From NCBI GenBank assembly GCA_038373885.1, contig JAWZYV010012511.1, forward strand, positions 152,501-216,500: 64,000 nt of DNA. The letters are read 5' to 3'. Positions 22,437 through 33,885 of the stretch are shown here, piece after piece; within the stretch, counting starts at the first letter, position 1, and each line of letters starts with the position of its first letter. The position numbers were made by a program, and so were the translations under genes. The notes below the pieces were generated by a model. The model worked only from the letters and a program-made list of their open reading frames with translations. It was not told the DNA's origin and searched no databases. The stretch comes from Cheiracanthium punctorium (lineage: Eukaryota; Arthropoda; Arachnida; Araneae; Cheiracanthiidae).

Positions 22437-22804
22437 TGTGGTAATCAAGAGGCGCAACCCTCCAGCAGATGGCATCGCAACCTCACGTCTACAGCAGACG
22501 CAGGTTATCAGAGCCTGGGAGCTAGAGGCAGCAGATGCGAACGAGACCACGCTCGCGTAGGAGCGATGTCGGACGTAGCTCTCTGATCGCGCGTAGGCGA
22601 TTCGACTCCAGGACGACCACGAGAAGGTGGCCAGTGGCTCCTGTGTGATAAGGAAACCTAACCCTGTGACCGACTCCGCTTATTCATGTTCTGCAATATC
22701 TCTCCTTTCTTTTGTAAATAGTTCTTCTGATATTTAGCCGAGCAATAAACGTGATTGAGAACCGTAGGAGTGCTTCCAGTCTTATTTCGACGTCGCCTCC
22801 TACA
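22437..22804 (+). repeat. 3' LTR of the Gypsy element
   Basis: The same 368 bp as the 5' LTR; no substitution found by direct reading. It is followed by TACA (22805-22808), the right target duplication, and then by the CATA microsatellite. Confidence 0.95.
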
Positions 22805-22841
22805 TACATATATATGCATACATATATACATATATAACTCG

Positions 22842-23051
22842 ATGTATTCCTTTTACGGGGTGATAGAGGAGCCCGTGATTATCTGAGCTGAAGCTCTTTA
22901 GTAGAACTGCTTTTGTAACGGTGCTTATAAGAATGTAGAATGTTGTTAAGTTGCATGTATATTGATTGCTTTTTATGTAAATGTATGTAGTGTTAATTAA
23001 ATGTTTGTTCCGTCACTTAAGTCTCATTACTGCACGCCTCTACTAACCACA
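22842..23051 (+). repeat. Copia-type LTR, approximate extent
   Basis: Inferred as the sequence directly upstream of a Copia primer site. It ends ACCACA at about 23051. The left border is uncertain: TGTATTCC at 22842 and TGTAACGG at 22911 are both possible starts. No second LTR is present to test this. Confidence 0.4.
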
Positions 23052-23054
23052 TCA

Positions 23055-23070
23055 GGTTATGGGCCCAGCA
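23055..23070 (+). other. Copia half-tRNA-iMet primer-binding site
   Basis: GGTTATGGGCCCAGCA is the exact complement of the anticodon arm of animal initiator tRNA-Met (TGCTGGGCCCATAACC). Drosophila copia is known to prime from a tRNA-iMet fragment cut in this region rather than from the CCA end. Its position just after an LTR end and before a Copia gag remnant supports the call. Confidence 0.8.
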
Positions 23071-23190
23071 CCCGTAATTGAGGCATAAGTGGGAATTTTA
23101 TTTTATTTTCAAGTTTGATTAATTCTCTCAACTAAGCCTTCTTACACCGCTCCGGAATTTGGCTGCGATTTTGGCTGTGAATTGATGAAA

Positions 23191-23541
23191 ATGTCACAAC
23201 TAACTACACTTGAGAATATTGAAAAAACATTAGGATTCGTGGATAGTGCAAATACAGGCAGTGTTATTTAGAAATGATCACTGGGATTACGTGAACGGTA
23301 TCAAGCTGAAACCTGCTGATGTAGGAAGCGAAGATTAAAAAAAAGGCTCCAAACGCATTAAAAAGCCCGGCCGATTCAATATTAGCTATTAGTCCATCTT
23401 AACTTTGTCATGTGAAACACTGCGAAACTTCAAACGCCATTTGAAATAAACTGAAAGAAGTTTATGAATCTAAAAGTCCTGCTAAAAAGGCGACGCTGTT
23501 TAAACATCTTCTATTCAGAAATTTGAGAGAAAAAGAAAACA
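23191..23541 (+). pseudogene. Copia Gag remnant
   Basis: An ATG at 23191 opens MSQLTTLENIEK, followed after stops and a frame change by HWDYVNGIKLKP, then CHVKHCETS, then LKEVYESKSPAKKATLFKHL and REKENM. This order matches Ty1/Copia Gag (the retrotransposon Gag domain that binds RNA and forms particles). Several stops and at least one internal deletion break it. It ends abruptly at 23541 where the next element's likely LTR begins, so protease, integrase and RT are absent. Confidence 0.75.
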
Positions 23542-23740
23542 TGTCATAAAATTGTGTAATAAACCTGTAGAGAGCGCTGCCAACGCCGTGAAACGGCGCA
23601 GTGTGATGTAAGGGAGAGAACGAGCGGGACCGTTGTTCTGGGAACAACGCTTTATGAGTACTGCGGTGCGGCAGTCCAAAAACTGTAATGATTATTGTAA
23701 ATATGTGTAAATAGTGCAAATAAATTAGTCAAGAATTACA
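23542..23740 (+). repeat. Putative 5' LTR of a SCAN-type Gypsy element
   Basis: Runs from TGTCATAAAATTGTG to AAGAATTACA (TG...CA), with AATAAA near 23720. It sits between the broken Copia gag and the leader of the next gag gene. No second LTR exists in the window, so the borders are inferred from position and end bases only. Confidence 0.5.
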
Positions 23741-23994
23741 CTGAGTAATTATTGTGTGAGTAAGAGTAGTTGTCTTGTGAGAGAAAGACGACAAATTTCA
23801 GAATTGGGATAATATTTAGTGTCTTAGATGTCCTCGACCCCATAAGCTGAATGAAAACTGTAAATACAGAGCTTTTGATTTAAACTGTTGTTTAAAACGT
23901 TATTTCGATTATTCTAAAAAGTAACTTTGACCGAAATATTGCCGAAAATTTGAATTTTGAGTCGTGAATATCTTATTATTTTTTGCATGTTAAG

Positions 23995-26648
23995 ATGGCT
24001 TACCTAGCTAAAGGTAGGAAGATTGATTTGCTTGAAATTGCTTCAGAATTAGGCGAAGAGGTATCAGCCGATGTTAAACTAGTTGATTTGAAACGTATCA
24101 GGTTGTAACGAAAGTTTACCGCCACCTCAAACATCGTCAGCACACAGTTCGCGTTGGCGTATTTGCTCATAGTTTGTCAAAAGATTTTTGCCATTTGAAA
24201 GAAAGAGGCTTACTTTATAACACTGTGTTGTGAAATCTGTAAAAAATATAGTTATCATTAAGTACAAGGTGTCTCAAATGACACTATCACTCTAGAGGAT
24301 TAGAACCATCATTTACTTCCAGTTGTGTTGCAAAAAGTCAGCTACAGAATATCAACGAATTATGAGTACAGCTTTAAGTACTATTGTTGTATCATGTGAC
24401 ACTGTGCAGGTTTGATACCGAAAGTTCATAAACGGTTATCTAAGGAGTAGAAGTGAGTTTTTCAGGCAGATTTGGCGGAAAACTTTCGTTACAACCTGAT
24501 ATTATTGTTGAAAGTAAGCAGTATGAAGGAATTTGTAAAAGTTTTGCTAAAGAGAATTATTAATGATAGAATCAGTTCAGAAAACGAAGTGAAACTTAAA
24601 GAGCAGCAAAACTTTGAGCTAGAAAAATTACTGTTAGAAACACAAAGTAAGAAGGATGAAAGTGTGTACAATAATACTGAAAATAAAAGTGTAACAGAAA
24701 TGCGTTACTTAAAGCATAAATCTGATCCAAAAATTAGTGATATCAGTCATTTTCTAGTTCTGTTCGAGCGTCAAGCTAGACGTATAGAACTAGATGAAGA
24801 ATTTTGGGTTTCTCAGTTGTTAGGAAAGTTACCGTACGAGATAAATCAGTTAAGTGCACGCGAAAGTGAAGAGAAAACTAACGATTACAAGCATATTAAG
24901 CAGTTATTATTACGGAGATTTAAATTAAGTCCAGAACAGTTTAGGCAAAAATTTGTTGACCATGTCAGATTACCGCAAGGTACATTGAAAGATTACTGTT
25001 TCCAACTCTCAAATTATTTCCAGGAATGGATAAATGGGTTAAATATTACTACGTTTTAAGAACTAAAGAATTTGATCATTTCCGATCAATTAAAAAGGAA
25101 AGTCCCTTTTGCGATACGCGAACATTTTATCGACGAATGGTCAAAACTAAATAATCCCGAAGATTTAGCGGAAAAACTTGACGCATATGAAACGGTGCGT
25201 TATGGAATGAAAATGTCAACAGGATTTTCAAACTATAGAAATAATTAAAAAAAAATTGTTCGACTAATGAAAACGCCATGAATCGCGATTTTACGACAAA
25301 AACAAACAAGCAATTCAAAAGCGAGTATGGAACTAACACGTTTCATTCCAATGAGTCGAATGATTTTAAAACATATACCAAACCTAAACGCAATTCTAAT
25401 ATTCGTAATGAAAAGGGTGAATTTAAATGTTTTAATTGTTTAACTTTCGGAACCCATTTGGCTCGTGATTGCCCGAAAGCAAAAGTCTTTAAAAAATCCT
25501 CCGAGCAGAAAAGAGAAAAAGAAAACATCTCTTATTCAGTGTCACATTCTGAAACTCCGAGTTCAGCAATTTATCTAAAAAAAGTGCACATCAATAATGA
25601 AGGCCCCATAGAATGTTTACCAGACACGGGGAGTGGTTTGTCTCTGTTGAAGAATTCTGCTGCGAAATCATTACACTTAAATGTTCTGCCCGATCGGCGT
25701 GAACTGTTCGGTATTCGGAATATATTTAAGCCGTCTACGATGACCTTGGGTAAAGCAAGGGTGTGTTTGGAAATAGACGATATAACACTGGAAGCTACTT
25801 TATTTATGGTTGAGGATTCAGGACAGTCGTATGACCTACTTTTAGGGAGGAATATATTGAATGATAAGAGAATTTCATACGGAAGGATTGGTGAACAGTT
25901 TAACGTATGGTATTCTCATAACATTCCGTTTGCGAGACTAGAGAATGAAGTTAAGAATGAAAGAATTTTACTTCGCACGGAGAATCCAATTGAAATTAGA
26001 AGTAACTCTATAAACTTTGTTCAGGCTAAAACTTCCGAAATGAGTCAAGGAATGGTTCTGTTGGAGGGTAAAAACGGAAGTCCGGATTCGGTGTTAGAGA
26101 TAAAAAATAATTCCACACTAGTGCCAGTAATGAACATAGGGGATATTGATATCGAATTAAAGGAAGGTCAATGTGTCGGAAGAGTATTGGACATAACCGA
26201 AGATTGGGAATTGAGAGAAGTAAATGAAGACTTAAATGATAACAATTGCGTCAAAGAAAATGAAGTATATACTGTACCGAATAGTAAAAGAGCTATAACA
26301 CTTGAGGAAATCAAATTTGACCCGTCAATGAATTATAACGAAAAGCTTGAAATTCTTAACTTAATAAATAATTGTAGAGACTGAGTTGGGGTGCACTAAT
26401 TTGACAAAAATGGACATTAAGGAAGTTGCAGGTAGTAAACCAGTTTTCGCAGCACCTTATAAGACAAGTACTGAAGAACGAAATATAATAAAAGCAATAG
26501 TTACAGAGTGGAAGAAAAACGGGATAGTGTCAGAAACTAGGTCCCCTTATGCGAGTCCTGTATTGCTAGTTAGGAAGAAAACTGGGGAACAGCGCTTGGT
26601 GGTAGATTATAGAAGGTTGGATAGTCAGACTATAAAGGATAAGTACCC
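23995..26648 (+). pseudogene. SCAN-type Gypsy Gag-Pol pseudogene, truncated in RT
   Basis: The ATG at 23995 opens MAYLAKGRKIDLLEIASELG, typical of Gmr1-like Gypsy Gag. After a MITE (24098-24499) Gag resumes. A SCAN-like helical domain spans about 24700-25060 (FLVLFERQARR, LSARE, KLSPEQFRQKF). A zinc knuckle (FKCFNCLTFGTHLARDC, near 25430) and an aspartic protease (PDTGSG, near 25620) follow, then the start of RT (SPYASPVLLVRKK, VVDYRRLD). Lesions: a frame change near 24520, an in-frame TAA at 25057, further stops near 25247, and a frame change near 26384. It stops after KDKYP at 26648 where a BEL LTR begins, and no continuation is found beyond the BEL element, so most of Pol is gone. Confidence 0.85.
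24098..24499. mobile_element. Tc1/mariner-type MITE inside the SCAN-Gypsy gag
   Basis: The left end is TCAGGTTGTAACGAAAGTTT and the reverse-complemented right end is the same for 20 bases, with one difference soon after (ACCGCC versus TCCGCC). TA flanks both sides (24096-24097, 24500-24501). Removing the element and one TA rejoins the Gag reading frame sensibly. At 402 bp it has no transposase. Confidence 0.88.
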
Positions 26649-26850
26649 TGGTGCGATACGAAAAAAGTGGACTGTAAGGCGAATGATCAACAATTAATTT
26701 CTTTATTCTGTGACTATTAAATGAGTCAAGAAGGTACAACGATGCCGCGCTTACGGCTTACGAAACGAGACGACTACTGGCGAAAATCACAGCTATCACC
26801 CAGAACCCATCGATAGGGTTGCCAGAAGCGGATTGGCGACAAGATACAAT
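26649..26850 (-). repeat. BEL/Pao 3' LTR, left part
   Basis: On the minus strand this is the inner and distal part of the 3' LTR. It matches 40759-40960 with two substitutions. It ends at GATACAAT, the target duplicated by the hAT insertion; the LTR resumes at 33966. Reassembled length is about 230 bp. Confidence 0.9.
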
Positions 26851-27231
26851 CAGTGCCGGATTAACAATATAGCAAATGTAGCAAATGCTACGGGCCCCGC
26901 GCTTTTGGGGTCCCCGCGCCTTTACCTTGAAAGTTTTCGTCTTTCAAGGTAAAGTGGACTCAAGATCTAGCTTTTTTGACACTTTCCAACAAGGTAGAAA
27001 AGTGTTTAAGATTTCGGTTTGTCTGTCTGTTCGTCCTTGATATAACTCGCGTCAATATGCATCGATTTCTACGAAATTTATATATGTAATTCTTATCTGC
27101 AGTACCATGTACCCTATTGTATAGGATCTATGTAGCATTTATAGATTTTTTCTACAGGAGCACTGAAAATAGTCCCAATACATTGCGCTCTATGGGACGT
27201 TATTCTTTAAAGCGTATCATCCTACTAACTA

Positions 27232-27935
27232 CAAGGGGTGATCAAACGAAAAGGTACGAAACGACACGGTGGGTACAAATGTAGACTTTATTCAAAATAT
27301 ACGCCATTGGACTGAGCAAAACGATCCCACTGATGAACAAGCCGCAGGATTCCTTGTTGCCAGAATTCCTGTGGCCGTGACGAAACCCAGTCCGTCACAG
27401 CGTCCTTGAGTACGTCGTCCGAGTGGAAGCACTTCCCTTTCAGGTGGTTTCTTCAGTGAACCCAGCACATGGAAATCGCAGGGCGACATGTCCGGACTGT
27501 AGGGCGGATGGTCCAACGTCTCCCACTTGAACTTGGCCAGTTCCTTGGCGAAAACGGACATTCCATTTTCTCATTGACTTGTGGGACACACAGCCTTCTC
27601 AGTATACGGTCCTCATCCTGCGACGAATAGTGGCCGGTTTAACAACTTCCGCTGTCAGAAATCGGATAACGCCTCGCTGCCCCTAAATCGTCGAATTTTG
27701 CAATGTGAACGCCATCCTGTCCTCACAAACACTGCCGCGTCAATTGGACGTAGGAGGGTGCTTTTTACAAGAGCTTCTGCTCTCTCCTGCCGGGCCTCTG
27801 CTTGTCCCTATCCACACAAAAGGCTCCAATCGCATTCCTAGATGTCTCGCTACGTGCTCTCATAGCTGCATGGACAAATATGATAACGGTTAGGTTGTTG
27901 CAACGTTTCGTACCTTTTCATTTGATCAACCCTTG
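27232..27935 (-). mobile_element. Internally deleted mariner element
   Basis: TIRs CAAGGGGTGATCAAACGAAA and (reverse-complemented right end) CAAGGGTTGATCAAATGAAA are flanked by TA at 27230-27231 and 27936-27937. The 704-bp length, about half a full mariner, and the transposase remnant on the minus strand show a deletion derivative. Confidence 0.88.
27292..27561 (-). pseudogene. Mariner transposase C-terminal remnant
   Basis: The minus strand encodes KFKWETLDHPPYSPDMSPCD followed by FHVLGSLKK, the conserved mariner block containing the third catalytic aspartate (DD34D family; the SPD-x-x-P-x-D motif). The frame then shifts (PPERE in place of the expected continuation), although later residues in another frame still resemble the family C-terminus. 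The upstream catalytic residues are absent. It cannot encode a working enzyme. Confidence 0.82.
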
Positions 27936-28943
27936 TAGTTGCGCTGAACCCTGACTTCAAGATAAAACTTTTTCCTCCATGACGGCAAAAAGATTACAAT
28001 GTCAAGGACAAAAAGCCTAACAACTTCTACATCGTTTGTACGATCCGCTTGAAATTTTCCACAACTTTGTAAATAAATATAGATAACAATCTGTCAATTT
28101 TAAAAATCTGAAAATCCACCCGTTCCCTCATTTTTAAGCGATTTTTCGCTATTTTCAGCACCATTTCGTTTCTGAGAGTCAAAAAAAGTGAATCATTTGC
28201 GTGACAAAATGACCTATTTTAAGTGAAAATGACGTCATACAATTGGGGGATTCCAATACGTATAAAATAATTTCTCCCGATTATACAGTTTATTATTATT
28301 TTTTTCCCCACAAATAAATCGTCTGCTGGATATTCGAATGTTTATGTATACAAAACGAAAGCTTTCGACTGCGAAAAGATTCCGCGCGTTTCCAGATGAG
28401 CATGAAATTCGATTTGGGTATGTAATAAAAAATGAATATGAGCTTATTTATTTTAGGTGGATGGAAATTTAATATATTGAATGAAAGACAAATTTCCTTA
28501 AACTGTTTTTTCTTGCGCCCGTTGTATAATTGCCTCCACAAAAGGTTTTGACTTTTAGTTTTAGAGATATTCTGCTCTTCGAAATGAAACAAAATTGGAT
28601 GTTATTAAGGATTACAAAATGAAGCTTTGCATCGAAAATAGTGTCTGTATAGTTAAAAGTTTTTCTATACGGGAGCACTCAAAATAATTTCAATACAATA
28701 CGGTCAATGGCAATTTAGAGACAGGCATCTATTTTAAGCATATAATACTATCTTACAATATCATTAGCTAATAATCCGACGACGATCGTGTGCCTCCTTC
28801 AAAATTTGCGCCAAAAGCCGGCAATGTTGGCGACTATTGCTATAAATTGCCAAATAGGGTGCGAAAAAAAATGCTTTGAAAAATAAACCGAACTTGGGCA
28901 TATTTTTATTATTTTACGATAAATCGAAAAGGGTATTTACGTA

Positions 28944-29091
28944 TTATCCCGGCGGTCATTAACGCCAAACTATTTTTTCCTCAAATTTGCTGGCAAACTG
29001 TCGCCAATAGTATTCCGAACCATCATTAATTTCATGTGTCCGGCATTTATCTTGGCGAAAAAGTTGCTCGTCTTGGCGGATCGCGGGATAA
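28944..29091. mobile_element. TTATCCCG-ended MITE with TA duplication
   Basis: The left end is TTATCCCGGCGGTCATTAAC and the reverse-complemented right end TTATCCCGCGATCCGCCAAG. TA flanks both sides (28942-28943, 29092-29093). Both arms carry CGCCAA words. A partial copy lies at 14542-14925. Confidence 0.75.
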
Positions 29092-29521
29092 TATGTAAGT
29101 ACCTCGAAAAATGTCTAATGTGATTATATTAAGCTATGACGATTTCTTTGGGAATTTTGAAAAGTCTTTTCTCGCACTGTAATTAACTGATTTATTGTAC
29201 TGTGTTTTGTTAAGGGCTATTTGCCTAGGAGTGGGAGGGGGTATCCGACAGACGAAAATCTGTTAATGCATTAGAACCCAAAACGGGTTAATGAATTTAC
29301 ACGGAACAAAATTGCAAACTTTGATTCTTTAGCGCTTGGAAAATTAATTTGAGACTGTTAACCCTTAAAAGAAAAAATTTCTCGCTCTCTGTGTTCGTCC
29401 GATATCATTATGTTGTATAAAAGGATTATTTATACATTTTTAACCTACCAGCAAGTTTAAGAGTTCCTTATGATTTCGGTTATTTGTCTGTTCTGATGTC
29501 CACCCATCCAGTGTTCTAACT

Positions 29522-29630
29522 CCCTAGTAGCACAACTAGTTCAAAAAACGTTTAAATTACGTTGGAAACATGTTTTTTGACGTTAAAAAACGTGTTTTAA
29601 ACGTTTTTTGGACTAATTGTGCTACTGGGG
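29522..29630. mobile_element. 109-bp MITE built of AAACGTTT palindromes
   Basis: Ends are CCCTAGTAGCACAACTAG and, reverse-complemented, CCCCAGTAGCACAATTAG. Between them the palindromic words AAACGTTTAAA and AAAAACGTTTTTT recur, so almost the whole element is an imperfect hairpin. The termini resemble those of the elements at 44516 and 46313. A target duplication is not clear. Confidence 0.7.
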
Positions 29631-29778
29631 CTGCTGTGGATATACACCGATTTGTGCGAAATTTATGTTTTTTCTATGTACAGTACCATGTACCATATTG
29701 AAAATGGTGTATGTAGTATTTATAGTTCTTTTTCAAGAGAAAAAAATCCAATGTATAGCACAATCTAAAAAACAGAAC

Positions 29779-30543
29779 TAAAAAATTAGGGGGAGTTCAA
29801 GGGGGTCTCCCCCTGTATCTGTTGATACAAGAATGACTGAATCAACAGTCATTCTTGAAAACATATTTTAGATATATTCGGTTTTTGAAAGAAAACAAAA
29901 AGATGGCATATATATTACTAAGGCTCTCAAAATGATGCTCTCCATTGAGAATAACGTCCGTATTATTAATAGTTCTACAGGAGCACTCAAAAGAATTCCC
30001 ATACATTGCAGTCTGTCGCATTTGAGAGACACTAATACATTTCTATAGCACAAGCCAATGAGTATAAAATTTTTATATTCTTCAGTTAAACGCTAAAAAA
30101 AATTAAAGGTCTTTTACAGGGTCTCATAAAATTGCATTTATAGTGATAATACAACATTTTTTTATCTACGAAATCTCGCCAGTTTTAACTAAAATACGTA
30201 GCAGATTTGGCGCAAAAATATTTTGTATTGGAAAGTGTTTTATAATCTATGAGCTTGGCATGATTTATCTTTCTTGATTTTTTAAGGCAACAGATAAATC
30301 TTGTAATTCTTTTTTTCTTTCGTCCTTTCTTTCTTCATTTATTTTTATTTTTATTTATTTATTTTTATTATTATTAATTTTTTATTTATTTATTTTTTTT
30401 GATAAGACAATTTCTGAATCTCTATATAGTGGAACTGTAAATCAGTTGTAGACAACCCATTGAAAGAATATATGTATAATTCGACTGTTCGAGCCTCGTC
30501 AATGGGAGACCCCCCTTGAACCCCCCTAATTTTTTAGTTTCAT
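29779..30543. repeat. Inverted repeat pair with internal hairpin
   Basis: AACTAAAAAATTAGGGGGAG with TTCAAGGGGGTCTCCCC (from 29779) is repeated in inverted orientation at about 30507-30543. Just inside the left arm, AAGAATGACTG and CAGTCATTCTT form a perfect 11-bp stem around ATCAA-type loop bases (29830-29858). It may be a decayed TIR element. No target duplication was identified. Confidence 0.6.
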
Positions 30544-30570
30544 GATTGCCATATTAAAACGATATTAATG

Positions 30571-31033
30571 GACTATGTCATTTTATCTTTTATCATCGTG
30601 TATTTCACCTGGTAACCCCATGTTGAAATTTTTAGGATTGTAACCTATTTATAGAAAAATACATGTGATGCACATTCTACAGCTTAGTAAATATTGTAAC
30701 AATAGATTAAAGCTGTTGTGAACTAATAGTATTTAAACATATGTAAAATATACATGTGATGTATATTCTACAGCTTACGAAATATTGTAACAATAGATTA
30801 AATCTGTTGTGAACTAATAGTATTTAAATAAACGGATGAAATTTTTAAACAATCATTTTATGAAATAACTGCAACCTTACGAAACTTATAGAAATCGGTG
30901 GTTTACGTAGCACATATTAACATTTTCAGCGGACATTTATTCTTACTTTTAAGTCGCGTTTTCGTAACGCATTTTCGTGTCTCATTTTTATGTCACATTT
31001 TCAAAAGGGGTTGAGAGATAAAATGACATAGTC
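30571..31033. mobile_element. MITE with perfect 18-bp inverted termini
   Basis: GACTATGTCATTTTATCT is repeated exactly, inverted, at 31016-31033. Flanks show a near duplication, ATTAATG on the left and ATTAATA on the right, suggesting a 6-8-bp TSD. It contains an internal tandem duplication and no coding sequence. Superfamily unassigned. Confidence 0.75.
30661..30830. repeat. Two-copy tandem repeat, 91-bp period
   Basis: ACATGTGATG at 30661 and again at 30752 starts two units. They share ATTCTACAGCTTA, AAATATTGTAACAATAGATT and GTTGTGAACTAATAGTATTT with a few substitutions. The duplication lies wholly inside the 30571-31033 MITE. Confidence 0.85.
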
Positions 31034-31458
31034 ATTAATATATTTAATGTGGCTGTTGCATGCCTGCATTATTTAGTCAACTCATTACCTAGGCGAAACT
31101 GAATGAGTATTTTAAAGTCAGCAATAAGGACACACACAAGAGTATATTTAACAATACTGTGGAACAAAAAACACTTCTGAGAAAAAAATTTCAGGGAGCA
31201 TCCAAAAGGGCGGAAATAAAAGAAAGACAGAAAGAAAGGCTGTATCATTATGTTTTTGTTGACTAAAAGCGAAACTCGGACAAACGGAGGAAGGGTTATC
31301 CAGATCCTTGCACCACCCACCTATGGCCTTTAGAAAACGGATTCTTTACCAATAATGTTACATTTTTTTCTTTATTTGAAGAATGAATCCAGAAATAAAT
31401 AAAATATAGAAAGAAAACTAAGTGCCGAAACAAAAGAACAGACTCAGGGTCTGATCAA

Positions 31459-31618
31459 GGGCGGATTAAAGGGAGGGGGTCGGCGGAGGCGACCGCCCCT
31501 CCTGAGAAAAATGAGATTAATGTAAACAATCCCAACTTACTTCCATAAAATTTATCTATATGTATGTGAATCTTCCATCCAAACCTCCACCCACAAAATT
31601 GTATTAATCCGTCAGTGG
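31459..31618. mobile_element. Possible decayed hAT-type MITE
   Basis: CAAGGGCGGATTAAAGGG on the left and, reverse-complemented, CACTGACGGATTAATAC on the right resemble hAT-MITE ends of the CAGTGGCGGATTAA type. A G-run and a C-run follow the left end, as in other such MITEs here. Ends are mutated and no exact duplication was seen. Confidence 0.35.
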
Positions 31619-33030
31619 GCCGGATTATTCATTAGGCTGTAGTCTATCTGTCCCGATCATTTCAGGGACTTTTCAGTAACAAGTCGAATAAATTTTTTAA
31701 TAAAGTTGTAATCAAACTTTTCAAAATGACTCAATAGAACGGAAATATTTGTGTCTATTTCTGAAGATGTTCTCTGGAACGCGAGTTGACCTTCTGCATT
31801 TCCCCGAGAGCTGAGATCCATAGGATTAAGATTGTAGGAAAAACGCGTCCTATAATCAATAATAATCCCCCACGAAACAATAATTTTTATTTAAATATTG
31901 GAGATAAAGTTATTTTGTTTTGCAGTAAATATGAGGATGGTATTTTAAACGGATGTTGGGCAGCCCCAAAGTTCTTTTGTTTTAGAGTAAAGGGGGGTGG
32001 CTTTGGCGAAATTCGAAAGTGTACTAGGGTGTAAACCATCTTTGGCTTTTAGTAGTTGGCTTGCTTGGTTTTTACCTAATTATTTATTTTACATTTTAGA
32101 ATATTTAAACAAAGGCGAACTATTTTTTGAAACAATAATAATATATAGAATGTAAGTCTTTTTTTATAGTTGGGGAATCCACTATTACGATAAATTATCT
32201 TATTAATCTCGAAAATTAACCACGTTAAATATAAAAGAATAATTTTTGGCCGGTCGAAACCACAGGTCAAGAGCGCGAATGCCAGTACGTTCGTTCAAAT
32301 AAAATAATTAGAACCGAGAGGATCTTCGCACAAAGACAAGACGGTCGGGGTATCCTAGAAGCCATGACCCCAGACAAACTGAAAACAAAAAGAATTTTCG
32401 GATACTTTTGATCCACAAAGAAACTCGCAAATTACTTGTCACATTTAAGATTATTATGTCTTGCAAAAACTTTTGAACGTAATACAATAATGAATGTTTT
32501 ATCTGAATTTTTTATTATTTATTATATAGATTATTCTATTTAGAAAAGATACAATCCTCTTATAAAGGTTTTTTTTTAGCAAAATATTTTATATCATTTT
32601 AGCGAGGATAAGTTGAAAAGTAGTGCACATATGCTTGTAGAACACTAACGAAATGACCTTTAGAAGTGTTCCAAGCGGTATGTGGAAGTAACAGTCCCCC
32701 TGTACAAGCATGTACAGTTTAAATGCCTTCCGTGCATGCAGTATATTTTGAATGGCGGAGGTATTATTGTGCTAGATCTATCTATCCCCAGTTTGATTTC
32801 TTATGAATTAACCCATTAAATAAATTAAGAGAAGTTAAAAATATGTAACCTATTATTAGTAAAGACCGTCCAGATAATGAAATAATTTTACAAGCATGTA
32901 TTTTTATAGAGGAAAAAATAGTGTTTAAAGGCACAGTTTAAAATACATATTGATTTCGAAGGTTCTAAAAATTTTGCAGAAACAATTATTATTTTATGTG
33001 TGTAAACATGTCTAGTTATATGTTTGCATA

Positions 33031-33694
33031 TGGGAAAGTTGGGAAGTGTTAGAAATTCCAAATATATATCCATGAACATTAACATTCATTAAAAAAACCT
33101 GAGTTGTACGAATAATTAACTTTAAACATCGCCAGTCTCACTATCTATTTAGCCCTCCCCCCCCCTCAACTTTATTTTGACGGGCATTTTTTCCCGCACA
33201 CCAATTTACTTGGAGAAATTGATTGGTCTAGTGTTAACTCAAATTTGTTCATTTTGAATCAAGAAAATTCGTAAAAGTTGTGTTTTATTTTATTATCGCA
33301 CAAAACCTACAGATTAGCACACCCAAGGTGGAGGAAGGACTGGGATAAACCTCTCGCGAATGGTTATGGGAAAGGTGGAAAGTGTTAGAAATTCCAAATA
33401 TATATCCATGAACATTAACATTCATTAAAAAAACCTGAGTTGTACGAATAAATAACTTTAAACATCGCCAGTCTCACTATCTATTTAGCCCCCCCCCCCA
33501 AACTTTATTCTGACAGGCATTTTTTCCGCACACCAATTTACTTGGAGAAATTGATTGGTCTAGGGTTAACTCAAATTTGTTCATTTTGAATCAAGAAAAT
33601 TCGTAAAAGTTGTGTTTTATTTTATTATCACACAAAACCTACAGATTAGCACACCCAAGGTGGAGGAAGGACTGGGATAAACCTCTCGCGAATA
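33031..33694. repeat. 336-bp direct tandem duplication
   Basis: The unit starting TGGGAAAG at 33031 repeats from 33367 with few changes, mainly in the length of a C-run and single substitutions. Because the two units are so alike, the duplication is recent compared with the surrounding hAT element. Confidence 0.9.
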
Positions 33695-33810
33695 TAACAC
33701 GTGGGACCTTTCCGTTTTGTTTACATCTAATTAGCATTTGTAACACCATTAATTAGCACTAAACATAAATTGTAATATAATTAGCACTATTTATTTTCTC
33801 ATTTAATTTA
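33600..33810. repeat. Dispersed repeat shared with 44723-44945
   Basis: TCGTAAAAGTTGTGTTTTAT through ACATCTAATTA and CCATTAA is shared with a segment inside the AAGCTT element at 44723-44945. Its first half is also present in the preceding tandem unit near 33270. No ends or coding sequence were found. Confidence 0.7.
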
Positions 33811-33861
33811 GCTCTACTACTTTAATGTGAGGGTGAACTCTTCCCCCTAAAAAAAACAAAC

Positions 33862-33885
33862 ATATATATATATATATATATATAT
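33862..33885. repeat. AT dinucleotide microsatellite
   Basis: An uninterrupted AT run of about 24 bases, near the right end of the hAT element. Confidence 0.9.

Larger units (their letters stand above)
17678..22804 (+). mobile_element. Complete Ty3/Gypsy LTR retrotransposon, 5.13 kb
   Basis: Two 368-bp LTRs bound a 4.39-kb interior with one Gag-Pol frame. The 4-bp duplication TACA lies at 17674-17677 and 22805-22808. The domain order Gag, protease, RT, RNase H, integrase defines Ty3/Gypsy. There is no env frame. I could find no difference between the LTRs by eye, so insertion is very recent. It is the only element here that appears competent for its own movement. Confidence 0.95.
27159..30010. 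repeat. Three diverged internal repeats within the hAT element
   Basis: A core like GGGAGCACTCAAAATAATT, followed by CAATACA and a GGTC/CAGTCT segment, occurs near 27157, 28671 and 29980. In the second and third it is preceded by similar text including ATGAAGCTTTGC or ATGATGCTCTCC and GTCTGTAT or GTCCGTAT. They look like old tandem units of several hundred bases, now spaced by insertions. Confidence 0.6.

Noticed and set aside
33121..33694. CRISPR-like or satellite array
   Set aside because: Only two long units with no spacer structure; this is a simple tandem duplication in a eukaryotic transposon.
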